A stretch of DNA of 13,493 bases from Acidimicrobiaceae bacterium (GTDB taxonomy: Bacteria > Actinomycetota > Acidimicrobiia > Acidimicrobiales > Microtrichaceae): contig DORQ01000199.1 in NCBI GenBank assembly GCA_003514205.1, positions 7,254-20,746 on the forward strand, read 5' to 3'. Positions 7,183-13,493 of this stretch are shown in pieces; position 1 is the first letter of the stretch; every line of letters starts with the position of its first letter. The translations under genes and the position numbers were made by a program. The notes beneath the pieces are model-generated. The model saw nothing but the letters and a program-made list of their open reading frames with translations, ran no database searches and was not told the DNA's origin.

Positions 7183-8403
7183 ATGCATCCAGAGCTTCGG
7201 TCCTCTCTCACAATGGTTGGCCTGGTGGCCAACGCGCTCGCACCGCGAATCCGAAGTCGATTGCTGACGATCCCGTCGTTCAGCGCTGGCTGGCTGGTGA
7301 CCGAAGGTGCTGGTCCCATCCTTGCCGTCCGAGGCGCTCGGTTTCTTGGACGAGCCAAGCGAGGCGAGTACCGCGAACCAGGCGGTCTGCTGCGTGCGGG
7401 CGCTGAACTGGTGGCCCTTGGTGCGGTGGGCAAGCTCATCGTTGATGCGCTTCGGGTCGATGAGGAGTTCGAGGCAGTTCTTTGTCCGGTGCTCGGCGAG
7501 GAGTTTGTGGCGAATCGCCCTCGGTCAGTTCGGTTGGGTGCGCTCATCCCGCTGCTTCAGGGAACTCGTAAGAGCAGCGTTGTTCGCACGGTGAAGTACC
7601 ACGAGGAAGGCGGCTGGCGGAACACGCTCGATATCTATGAGAGCAAGGTGGAATCGCCGAACGGTCCTGGGCAGCTTCGTCCGTGCGTGGTGGAGATTCA
7701 TGGCGGCGGGTGGGTGATCGGCAACAAGACCCAACAAGGAATCCCCCTGCTCAACCACATGGTTGGGTTGGGTTGGGTTGGGATCAACATCAACTACCGC
7801 CTTGCGCCTCGCTCGAAGATGCCCGCGCAGGTCATCGACTGCAAACGGGCAATTGCTTGGATTCGCGAGCATGCCGATTCGCTCGGTATCGATCCCGACA
7901 TGATTGTGGTGACGGGCGGTTCTGCTGGCGGTCACTTGTCGTCCCTGACGGCTCTCACTGCGAATGATCCGCAGTTTCAGCCCGGCTTTGAGGATAAAGA
8001 CACCTCAGTGGCAGGCGCTGTCCCGTTCTACGGCGTCTATGACCTGCTCGACACGGAGCGTGCAATGGTTCCAGGGTTCCTTGAGTACATCGAGGATTAC
8101 GTGCTTGGCGCCAAGATCAAAGATTCGAAGGAGTTGTTGACCTCGGTGTCACCTCGCTTCCGTGTGCACCCAGACGCGCCCCCGATGATGATGATCCATG
8201 GGACCGTCGACACGCTCGCGCCAGTGGAGCAGGGGCGAGCCTTTGCCCGCATACTCGCGGACGTCAGCGAGCACACGGTGCTGTTCGTGGAGTGTGCGGG
8301 TGCCAATCACGCATTCGATGTATTTCCGTCGGTTCGTTCCGTCCGTACCATCGAGTTTGTCGAGCGGTTCCTTGAGGCTGTCCGCATCGGGCTGATCAAG
8401 TGA
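7183..8403 (+). CDS. HSL-type alpha/beta hydrolase (LipC/LipO-like esterase or lipase)
   Basis: This is a serine ester hydrolase of the hormone-sensitive-lipase type. From the ATG at 7183 (406 residues) it shows the oxyanion-hole HGGGW (173-177), the nucleophile elbow GGSAGG (245-250, Ser247), NYRLAP (204-209), the acid Asp343 in HGTVDTLAPVEQ, and His376 in GANHAF. The triad is complete. About 130 residues precede the catalytic domain, partly hydrophobic, as in mycobacterial LipC/LipO; this region may associate with membrane. The start has AGGAGG at 7164-7169, 13 nt away (long); ATG 7213 is the alternative. Longer readings into the WS/DGAT gene on the other strand are unlikely. Pairing of such an esterase with a WS/DGAT gene recurs in mycobacteria, which suggests turnover of storage lipids or related esters. 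A (GGTTG)4 tract lies in the gene. Its stop overlaps the next start (GTGA). Confidence 0.87.
   Translation: MHPELRSSLTMVGLVANALAPRIRSRLLTIPSFSAGWLVTEGAGPILAVRGARFLGRAKRGEYREPGGLLRAGAELVALGAVGKLIVDALRVDEEFEAVLCPVLGEEFVANRPRSVRLGALIPLLQGTRKSSVVRTVKYHEEGGWRNTLDIYESKVESPNGPGQLRPCVVEIHGGGWVIGNKTQQGIPLLNHMVGLGWVGININYRLAPRSKMPAQVIDCKRAIAWIREHADSLGIDPDMIVVTGGSAGGHLSSLTALTANDPQFQPGFEDKDTSVAGAVPFYGVYDLLDTERAMVPGFLEYIEDYVLGAKIKDSKELLTSVSPRFRVHPDAPPMMMIHGTVDTLAPVEQGRAFARILADVSEHTVLFVECAGANHAFDVFPSVRSVRTIEFVERFLEAVRIGLIK
7761..7782 (+). repeat. Pentanucleotide tandem repeat with a G-quadruplex pattern inside the hydrolase gene
   Basis: GGTTG is repeated four times and followed by GG. This leaves four GGG runs separated by TT (7765-7782), a canonical intramolecular G-quadruplex pattern on the coding strand. 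It encodes part of MVGLGWVGI before the NYRLAP motif. Because the unit is 5 nt, gain or loss of one copy would shift the frame. Confidence 0.85.
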
Positions 8404-10364
8404 GCGAGGCACTCTGGGCACCATCGCCTGAACGCGCCGCTGCTTCGGCACTCGGTACATTCGCAGCGGAAACCGGACACGAGGACTACCTCTCGTTGCA
8501 TCGATGGAGCGTGGAACAACCGGCGGAGTTTTGGTCGGAGGTTTGGGATCGCACTGGGGTGATTGGCGAGAAGGGGAGCGTCTCATATGCGCCCGGCGAC
8601 TCGATGATCGGCGCTCGGTTTTTCCCCGAGGCTCGGCTCAACGTCGCCGAAACGATCCTTCGAGGAAAGGGTTCGGACCCTGAGGCTCCGATGTTGGTCT
8701 CCACCGACGAATGTGGGAGGCGCCGATCCTTCACCCGGGCTGAGGTCGCTGCTGAGGTTGCCGCAATGGCAGCAATGCTTCGCGACCTGGGTGTCGGGGT
8801 TGGTGATTGCGTCGCGGCGTGGATGCCCAATGTTGCTGAGACGATGGTTGCCATGTTGGCGGCGGCCTCAGTTGGAGCGGTGTTCTCCTCCACATCGCCA
8901 GACTTCGGCACCGACGGAGTGCTCGACCGATTCGGTCAGATTTCCCCGAAGGTGCTCTTCGCCGCTGACGGCTACTTCTACGGCGGGAAGCAGCTCGATT
9001 GCTTAGATCGCTTGGATTCGATTCTTGACGGCCTCCCGACAGTGCAGCGAGTGGTTGTTGTCGGGAACCTTGAATGGGATGGCTGGGGCGGCAATCCAGA
9101 ACTCGGGGCGCACAATGACCAGCGGATTCTGAGTTGGAAGAGTGCTGTTGCCCCGCATGCGGGCGCGGCGGAGCAGTTCGAGCGACTTCCCTTCGATCAT
9201 CCCTGGTATGTCCTGTTCAGTTCGGGCACGACCGGGGTTCCGAAATGCATCATTCATCGCTGTGGCGGTGTGCTCATCCAGCATCTGAAAGAGCACCAGT
9301 ATCACTGCGATATCGGCACAGGCGATGCGGTCTTCTACTACTCAACCTGTGGGTGGATGATGTGGAACTGGCTTGCGTCAGTTCCAGCCAGCGGGGCGAC
9401 GGCCATCTTGTTTGATGGCTCTCCCTTTCACCCCGACCCCTTGGCACTGCCCGGGCTCGTTGCACAGGAGAAGGTGACCTTTTTCGGGGTGTCGGCGAAG
9501 TACCTTGACTCGCTCAAGAAGGCCGAGGTCACCGTTGATGAGGTAGATCTAGGTTCGCTGCGGACGATTGCGTCCACGGGGTCGCCGCTCGCGCCCGAGA
9601 CCTTTGAGTGGGTGTACTCGTCATTTGTTGCTGATGCTCACCTCGCCTCGATCTCGGGCGGAACCGATCTCTGTGCCTGCTTTGTCGCTGGTGATCCCAC
9701 CTCTGCGGTCTTCGCCGGTGAGATTCAGCGCGCCGCGTTGGGAATGGCAGTTGATGTGTGGGATGAGAACCAGCGCTCCACTGGCCCCGGCGAGCGCGGG
9801 GAGTTGGTCTGCACGAGAGCGTTCCCGTCCATGCCCTTGGGGTTTTGGGGTGATCCCGATGGCTCTCGATATGCTGCGGCCTACTTCGAGAAGTACCCCA
9901 ATGTGTGGAGCCAGGGCGACTTTGCGAGCTGGACTGACCACGGTGGCATCGTCCTACATGGTCGAAGCGACACCACACTGAATCCTGGCGGAGTTCGAAT
10001 CGGGACTGCGGAAATCTATCGACGGGTCGAACAATTCGCTGAGATTCAGGAGTCGCTGGTCTTCGGACAAGAGTGGCAGGGAGACGTTCGAATCGTTCTC
10101 TTGGTGCGCATGACCGATGGGGCGGAGTGTTCCGAGGAGCTTCAGAAAGCGCTCCGCACGGCGATTCGAACTGGATGCACTCCCCGTCACGTTCCGGCGG
10201 TGATCGCCGCAGTGCCAGATCTGCCTCGAACCCGATCAGGCAAGCTGGCGGAACTGGCTGTGTCTGATGTGGTGAATGGCCGACCAGTTCGCAACACAGG
10301 GGCCTTGGCGAACCCCGAAGTTCTGGCGGATCTTGCCTCGCTGCCAGCGCTGACCGAAATATAG
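8400..10364 (+). CDS. aacS: Acetoacetyl-CoA synthetase (acetoacetate-CoA ligase, EC 6.2.1.16)
   Basis: The enzyme activates acetoacetate with ATP and CoA to acetoacetyl-CoA, feeding ketone bodies into thiolytic cleavage or lipid and polyester synthesis in the cytosol. The 654-residue length is typical. Visible are an N-terminal ACS-type cap (FWSEVWD at 44-50, FFPEARLNVAE at 74-84), the P-loop SSGTTGVPK (274-282), GWMMWNW (318-324), the acid-site GGTDLC (420-425), QGDF (505-508), GRSDTTLNPGGVRIGTAEIY (521-540), the catalytic Lys615 in RTRSGK, and the family-specific C-terminus NGRPVRNTGALANPE (626-640). It starts at GTG 8400, overlapping the hydrolase stop by 4 nt, so the two are translationally coupled. 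The coupling suggests the hydrolase product or pathway yields acetoacetate, or that both serve lipid turnover. The assignment to AacS rather than acetyl-CoA synthetase rests mainly on the C-terminal signature. Confidence 0.93.
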   Translation: MSEALWAPSPERAAASALGTFAAETGHEDYLSLHRWSVEQPAEFWSEVWDRTGVIGEKGSVSYAPGDSMIGARFFPEARLNVAETILRGKGSDPEAPMLVSTDECGRRRSFTRAEVAAEVAAMAAMLRDLGVGVGDCVAAWMPNVAETMVAMLAAASVGAVFSSTSPDFGTDGVLDRFGQISPKVLFAADGYFYGGKQLDCLDRLDSILDGLPTVQRVVVVGNLEWDGWGGNPELGAHNDQRILSWKSAVAPHAGAAEQFERLPFDHPWYVLFSSGTTGVPKCIIHRCGGVLIQHLKEHQYHCDIGTGDAVFYYSTCGWMMWNWLASVPASGATAILFDGSPFHPDPLALPGLVAQEKVTFFGVSAKYLDSLKKAEVTVDEVDLGSLRTIASTGSPLAPETFEWVYSSFVADAHLASISGGTDLCACFVAGDPTSAVFAGEIQRAALGMAVDVWDENQRSTGPGERGELVCTRAFPSMPLGFWGDPDGSRYAAAYFEKYPNVWSQGDFASWTDHGGIVLHGRSDTTLNPGGVRIGTAEIYRRVEQFAEIQESLVFGQEWQGDVRIVLLVRMTDGAECSEELQKALRTAIRTGCTPRHVPAVIAAVPDLPRTRSGKLAELAVSDVVNGRPVRNTGALANPEVLADLASLPALTEI

Positions 10365-10404
10365 TATTCGCCTGTAGCCTGGATGTTTCCACCTCAAGAA
10401 GGAA
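10360..10404 (+). promoter_or_regulatory. Candidate -10 element and ribosome site for the secreted protein gene
   Basis: TATAGT at 10360-10365 overlaps the aacS stop codon and fits an actinobacterial -10. No good -35 is seen at 16-18 bp. A ribosome site, AAGAAGGAA (10396-10404), lies 9 nt before the ATG at 10414. Together they suggest that the downstream gene has its own promoter with a leader of about 40 nt. Confidence 0.35.
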
Positions 10405-10413
10405 CCAACCTCC

Positions 10414-11250
10414 ATGAAGCTGGCTCGCATCGCAGCGCTATTCATAGTTATTGCCACCCTAGCTACCTCATGTCAGGTGGCTAAGGCCGGCGCTCGTTGT
10501 CGGGCTGGTTCGGCACCGGGGCGCGATAGCTCTCACGTGTTGTTCTGCGTCGGGGGGAAATGGTCCCGAGTCGTCACCATCGGTGAGGGCGCCTCGATTG
10601 TGCTCGGCCGCGGGGCATTTGGCCCAGGTGGCAATGTGCTGGCGATCGACGGCGCTAGTGAGGTCTCGGCGTCACAAAACTCAGGCAACTTCCGAACTCC
10701 GATGTTCAAGGTCACGAAGAATGGTGCTCCAGTTGAAGGTCAACGGATAGCGATAGGTGCGGTCGACCTCCCAAACAACTCGGAGTCGGTGCTGACCACT
10801 GATGCAAACGGTCAGGTCCAAGGCTGGATCCTCAGCTCCGCCGCCACAGGCACGTTCAAGGGGTATGCCAAATTCGAGGGCACATCCGCGCAAGTTGCTT
10901 TCTCTATCGTCCTCCAGGCGCGATCGGAGGCAACGCTCACTATTGTGAGTGGCGACAACCAGTCGGGAACCGCAAACAGCCCCTTCAGGGATTCACTAGT
11001 CGCTCGTCTCACCACCTCGGATGGCAGTCCACTTGTTGGTGCCACCGTCAGTTTCAATGCCGCAAACAACTCGGTGACAGCCTCGCCGAACCCAGCGATC
11101 ACTGACGCGAATGGGACAGTGTCGTTCGCGTTGACGGCCGGTGCCTACTCGTTCCCCCAGGTTCGTCTGTTCTCCTTGAATTGGAGTTTGGCTGGATACG
11201 CGGGCGGAAACGTGCCCGTCTCGCTCCCTTTCAGCGCTCCACTTGGATAG
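10414..11250 (+). CDS. Secreted protein with a small two-Cys N-terminal module and two Ig-like (Big_1-type) repeats
   Basis: The protein has 278 residues. Residues 1-19 form a signal sequence (MKLAR, then a hydrophobic core). Cleavage could follow AKA (23-25); Cys20 in LATSC is a poor lipobox because the -3 residue is Ala, so a lipoprotein is possible but not favoured. Next comes a short module with Cys29 and Cys45 ending in VGGKW (46-50), resembling a Cys-pair segment often found at the start of actinobacterial surface proteins. Two beta-sandwich-like units follow, about 95-168 and 172-275, each with TDANG (129-133 and 230-234), the hallmark loop of invasin/intimin-type Ig domains. There is no LPXTG or C-terminal helix, so attachment is unclear. 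Likely an extracellular adhesin or structural protein. It probably has its own promoter after aacS and converges on the VWA gene. Confidence 0.7.
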   Translation: MKLARIAALFIVIATLATSCQVAKAGARCRAGSAPGRDSSHVLFCVGGKWSRVVTIGEGASIVLGRGAFGPGGNVLAIDGASEVSASQNSGNFRTPMFKVTKNGAPVEGQRIAIGAVDLPNNSESVLTTDANGQVQGWILSSAATGTFKGYAKFEGTSAQVAFSIVLQARSEATLTIVSGDNQSGTANSPFRDSLVARLTTSDGSPLVGATVSFNAANNSVTASPNPAITDANGTVSFALTAGAYSFPQVRLFSLNWSLAGYAGGNVPVSLPFSAPLG

Positions 11251-11358
11251 TGCGGTTTCGAGATTGAGGATCTCAACGGCTATGTCGGGGCTGCTCTCGG
11301 TGGTGAATCCTTCGATCGTCGAGCCTTCCGTGCAGAGGCAACCCAAACCGGCCTCCTG

Positions 11359-12279
11359 CTAGCGGAACATGTCCAGCGCCTGGGTAATCGCTCGCGGAAC
11401 ATCACTCGGGCTCGCCACGGGAACACAAGGAGCCCCGACCTGTCGTGCGAATTCTTCAGCGTCCGCAGAATCTTCGGCTGGTGGCAGGATCATCAGATGC
11501 TTCAAGCTGGCTGCGGCAGTAGCGGCTGAACCTCCGCTGGTGACGCGACAATCGGAAAGCAACAGGGTGAGGTGATGGCCTGCAGGGGCTCGGAGGAGCT
11601 GTTCCTGCGCGACTCGCAGCGCGTTGCTGAGATCGGTGGTGCCATGGCCTCGCAGCCGCAGGAGTTGGGTGACCACGCCCTCGGGTTCGGTTGACGGGCC
11701 TTGGGGGTGCAGAACCACCCCGGTATCGCTAAAGGCAACCACCGAGGTGCTTGCCTGCGTCCCGAGCAACACGGCCGCTGCGGCCACTGCGGCAGTGGTG
11801 AGTCGGTCGCCCAGCATCGATCCTGAGCGATCAATGAGAAGGCACACGCTGGTTGAGTCTCGAACCCACCCGGAGCTCCACAGGTCGTCCGGGTTGAGCG
11901 GTTGGGTGCGGGCAGCAAGGAGGGCGTCAAGGGAGCGGTCGAGGTCGAGGTCGCCGAACTGTGAACCGCGTTGAACCTTGAGACGCGAAATTCCTCGACG
12001 CGGAGCCGCTCCTCGTTGTGCGAAGCGAATGAGCACCTGTGCTGCAAGGCGCTGGGCGAGGGACCGAAGTCTCTCATCGGTTGCTCCAGTGAGCTCCGCG
12101 AGCAGCGACAGCGCCGCGTCGGGTTCGAGGTCGAGGAGCTGATCGAACGCGTCCTCGTCGAGAACGCCAACCTCGGGCGACACCGATTCGAAGTTCGGGT
12201 TCCGTTGAAGATCACGCCGGGAGGTGGTCTTTCGCGAAGCCTCTGCCACAGCCTGAGCGGCCTCCTCGCCTTCGAGCAT
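11359..12279 (-). CDS. VWA-domain protein, partner of the adjacent MoxR ATPase
   Basis: This is a cytoplasmic von Willebrand A protein of the kind that binds client proteins through a metal site while MoxR ATPases remodel or load them with cofactor. In 306 residues from the ATG, the MIDAS is complete: DRSGS (150-154), Thr215 in GTTD, and Asp243 in LSDC. The N-terminal 145 residues are helical and charged, with no membrane segment, so this is not a surface VWA. The start is uncertain. The ATG at 12279 has no ribosome site (CCTCCT lies just upstream), while the frame stays open back to the moxR stop and reads plausible protein (SLTPPGTGGGSPPQ). A CTG at 12318 overlaps the moxR TGA and may be the true start. 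It is the last gene of the dehydrogenase-moxR-VWA cluster. Confidence 0.82.
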   Translation of the reverse strand: MLEGEEAAQAVAEASRKTTSRRDLQRNPNFESVSPEVGVLDEDAFDQLLDLEPDAALSLLAELTGATDERLRSLAQRLAAQVLIRFAQRGAAPRRGISRLKVQRGSQFGDLDLDRSLDALLAARTQPLNPDDLWSSGWVRDSTSVCLLIDRSGSMLGDRLTTAAVAAAAVLLGTQASTSVVAFSDTGVVLHPQGPSTEPEGVVTQLLRLRGHGTTDLSNALRVAQEQLLRAPAGHHLTLLLSDCRVTSGGSAATAAASLKHLMILPPAEDSADAEEFARQVGAPCVPVASPSDVPRAITQALDMFR

Positions 12280-12314
12280 CTGAGGAGGTGAACCGCCGCC
12301 GGTGCCAGGCGGCG

Positions 12315-13223
12315 TCAGACTTTTCCCGAGGGCTCCTCAACCTGATCGTTGACCTCGTCGGTGACGCCAAAATGGCGTAGCCAGAGCTCCTCAAGGATCT
12401 CGCCTGCGCTTCGGCTGGCGCCATCGCGAACACGGACTCTGCCGCTCAGTGCGCATTGGGTGGCATCGCGGGTGGCTAGTGGGTCAGTTGGAGCCACCCC
12501 GCGAATGAGGCCAAGTTCCTGACACATCACTGCCATGTCGATGGCGCCGCGAACCGAGGAGCCCGATCGGAGGTCAGGGTGCGATCGAGTGTCGCGGCAG
12601 AGCGCCACGATCTGTTCCACCGGAGCGTCTCCCACTGAACCCAACGCGGCAGTCACGATCTGGGTTTCTGTGGTTTTGTCCTGATAGCCGATCTCGAGCC
12701 GACACACCCGGTCATAGATCGCTCCAGCAATCCTCGCAGTGCCCACTGCATCAAAGGGGTTCATCGCGGCGACAAAGGCGAACCCTGGTTCAGCCGAGAA
12801 CTGACCCACCCGAGGCACGGTGATCGCTGCCTCGCTCATCACGCCAATCAGCACGTTGAGCGTCTCTTCGGGAATCCGGTTGATTTCCTCCACATACAAC
12901 ATGGCCCCGGAACTCAGCGCCTCGCAGAGCGGTCCAGGTTGAAACGCTTCCTCGGTGTATCCAGCCTGAAGGACGATTGCGGGGTCGAAACTGCCAATCA
13001 GTCGGGCCGGGGTGAGTTCGGCATTTCCTTCAACGAAGACGAAGGGCCGGTCGAGTTCCTCAGCGAGGGAGCGAAGCATCGTCGACTTGCCGGTTCCTGG
13101 CGGACCCTCGAGGAGCAAGTGTCGCCGCCCCGCAAGGGCGGCGACAGTCTGCTCCAATTCCGATCTGCGTCCGATGACGCGCCCCTGAAGGCGGTCGACG
13201 AGTGATGTGGCGTTGGAGGTCAT
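12315..13223 (-). CDS. MoxR-family AAA+ ATPase
   Basis: A MoxR AAA+ chaperone ATPase of 302 residues, the usual length. The Walker A GPPGTGKS (40-47), Walker B LYVEEINR (109-116), sensor 1 in AAMN (152-155), an arginine-finger candidate Arg172 in AIYDR, and sensor 2 in GSSVRGA (221-227) are all present. MoxR proteins work with VWA partners to mature or activate enzymes, as in methanol and CO dehydrogenase systems (CoxD/CoxE being the closest analogy). The ATG at 13223 follows the dehydrogenase stop by only 3 nt, and no clear ribosome site is seen, so translation is probably coupled. The VWA gene follows directly. The client is unknown; the neighbouring alcohol dehydrogenase is a candidate by position only. 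Confidence 0.9.
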   Translation of the reverse strand: MTSNATSLVDRLQGRVIGRRSELEQTVAALAGRRHLLLEGPPGTGKSTMLRSLAEELDRPFVFVEGNAELTPARLIGSFDPAIVLQAGYTEEAFQPGPLCEALSSGAMLYVEEINRIPEETLNVLIGVMSEAAITVPRVGQFSAEPGFAFVAAMNPFDAVGTARIAGAIYDRVCRLEIGYQDKTTETQIVTAALGSVGDAPVEQIVALCRDTRSHPDLRSGSSVRGAIDMAVMCQELGLIRGVAPTDPLATRDATQCALSGRVRVRDGASRSAGEILEELWLRHFGVTDEVNDQVEEPSGKV

Positions 13224-13226
13224 CGA

Positions 13227-13493
13227 TTAATCGAAAACGATGACTCCGCGGATGTTCTTGCCATCTCGCATGTCTTGGTAGCCCTGGTTCACTTCATCGA
13301 GGGTGTAGGTGTTGGTCACCAGCTCGTCGAGCTTGAGGCGGCCTTCTCGGTACATGGAGAGCAACTCGGGAATCGCCTGGTTCGGGCTGGCAGAGCCGAA
13401 GATGGTGCCTCGAATCTGCTTGTTCATCATGGCGAGATCGAACAGCGACACTGTTGCTGCGGATTCCATCATGTTGGCAATCGAGGTCACCAC
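13227..13493 (-). CDS. Zinc-dependent alcohol dehydrogenase (MDR), NDMA-type, C-terminal part only
   Basis: Only the last 88 residues or so are present; the gene continues past the right edge of the window, so its start is not seen. The sequence is the C-terminal part of a medium-chain zinc alcohol dehydrogenase: KQIRGTIFGSASP, then PELLSMYREGRLKLDELVT, TYTLDEVNQGYQDM and a final NIRGVIVFD. This style matches the actinobacterial NDMA-dependent alcohol dehydrogenases, which keep a tightly bound nicotinamide cofactor and use an unknown physiological electron acceptor. The catalytic zinc ligands lie outside the window and cannot be checked. The stop is 3 nt before moxR, which suggests an operon. 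A formaldehyde or class III dehydrogenase is the main alternative. Confidence 0.85.
   Translation of the reverse strand: MVTSIANMMESAATVSLFDLAMMNKQIRGTIFGSASPNQAIPELLSMYREGRLKLDELVTNTYTLDEVNQGYQDMRDGKNIRGVIVFD

Noticed and set aside
9529..10392. Minus-strand open frame (287 codons) opposite aacS
   Set aside because: It lies across the catalytic C-terminal half of a well-supported acetoacetyl-CoA synthetase and its Arg/Pro/Ser-rich product has no family signature.
11251..11358. Terminator between the secreted protein and VWA genes
   Set aside because: Only 5-bp inverted repeats are present (TTGAG-GAT-CTCAA at 11264-11276; TCGA pairs nearby), with no T-run, so they are too weak to call although a terminator is expected between convergent genes.
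12281..12291. AGGAGGTGA on the plus strand as a ribosome binding site
   Set aside because: It matches the anti-Shine-Dalgarno sequence very well, but no plus-strand gene follows. It lies in the minus-strand VWA reading frame and reads there as Ser-Pro-Pro codons.
1..13493. CRISPR array, transposon, phage or toxin-antitoxin genes
   Set aside because: No spaced repeat array, transposase, integrase, terminal inverted repeats or small paired genes were seen; all sizeable genes are metabolic, envelope or chaperone-like.

Overview
The window looks like a chromosomal lipid-metabolism region of a moderately GC-rich actinobacterium. This rests on a bacterial wax ester synthase/diacylglycerol acyltransferase (WS/DGAT), a FadD19-like acyl-CoA ligase, a sequence fitting the consensus of KstR (the actinobacterial sterol-catabolism repressor), the end of what looks like an NDMA-type zinc alcohol dehydrogenase, and common GTG starts. 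An Acidimicrobiia-like lineage would fit, but I infer this from protein style only. There are no rRNA or tRNA genes, CRISPR arrays, insertion sequences or phage genes.

Layout. Positions 1-249 hold two short palindromes and no convincing gene. A PIG-V-type membrane mannosyltransferase runs rightward (250-1488). It converges on an unrecognised six-helix membrane protein on the minus strand (1606-2871). Upstream of that, reading leftward, are a WS/DGAT (7042-5426), a FadD19-like acyl-CoA ligase (5390-3771) and an acetoacetate-decarboxylase-family protein (3774-3028). The ligase and decarboxylase genes overlap by 4 nt. A strong hairpin (2983-3019) follows the decarboxylase. A KstR-type operator overlaps an apparent leaderless promoter directly in front of the ligase gene.

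Diverging from the WS/DGAT across about 140 bp are an HSL-type alpha/beta hydrolase (7183-8403) and an acetoacetyl-CoA synthetase (8400-10364), again with a 4-nt overlap. A secreted protein with two Ig-like repeats follows (10414-11250). The right end is a leftward cluster: the 3' end of a zinc alcohol dehydrogenase, a MoxR AAA+ ATPase and a VWA-domain protein, with the dehydrogenase and moxR separated by only 3 nt.

How the genes may work together. WS/DGAT makes storage esters, the hydrolase could cleave ester substrates, the FadD19-like ligase activates long or sterol-side-chain acids, and AacS activates acetoacetate. The decarboxylase-family protein keeps the Schiff-base lysine position but has Trp where classical acetoacetate decarboxylase has its second lysine, so its substrate is open. 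The least ordinary features are the KstR-like leaderless promoter, a histone-H1-like Lys/Ala/Pro tail on the WS/DGAT, and a (GGTTG)n tract inside the hydrolase gene. I did not see a clearly new defence or mobile system.
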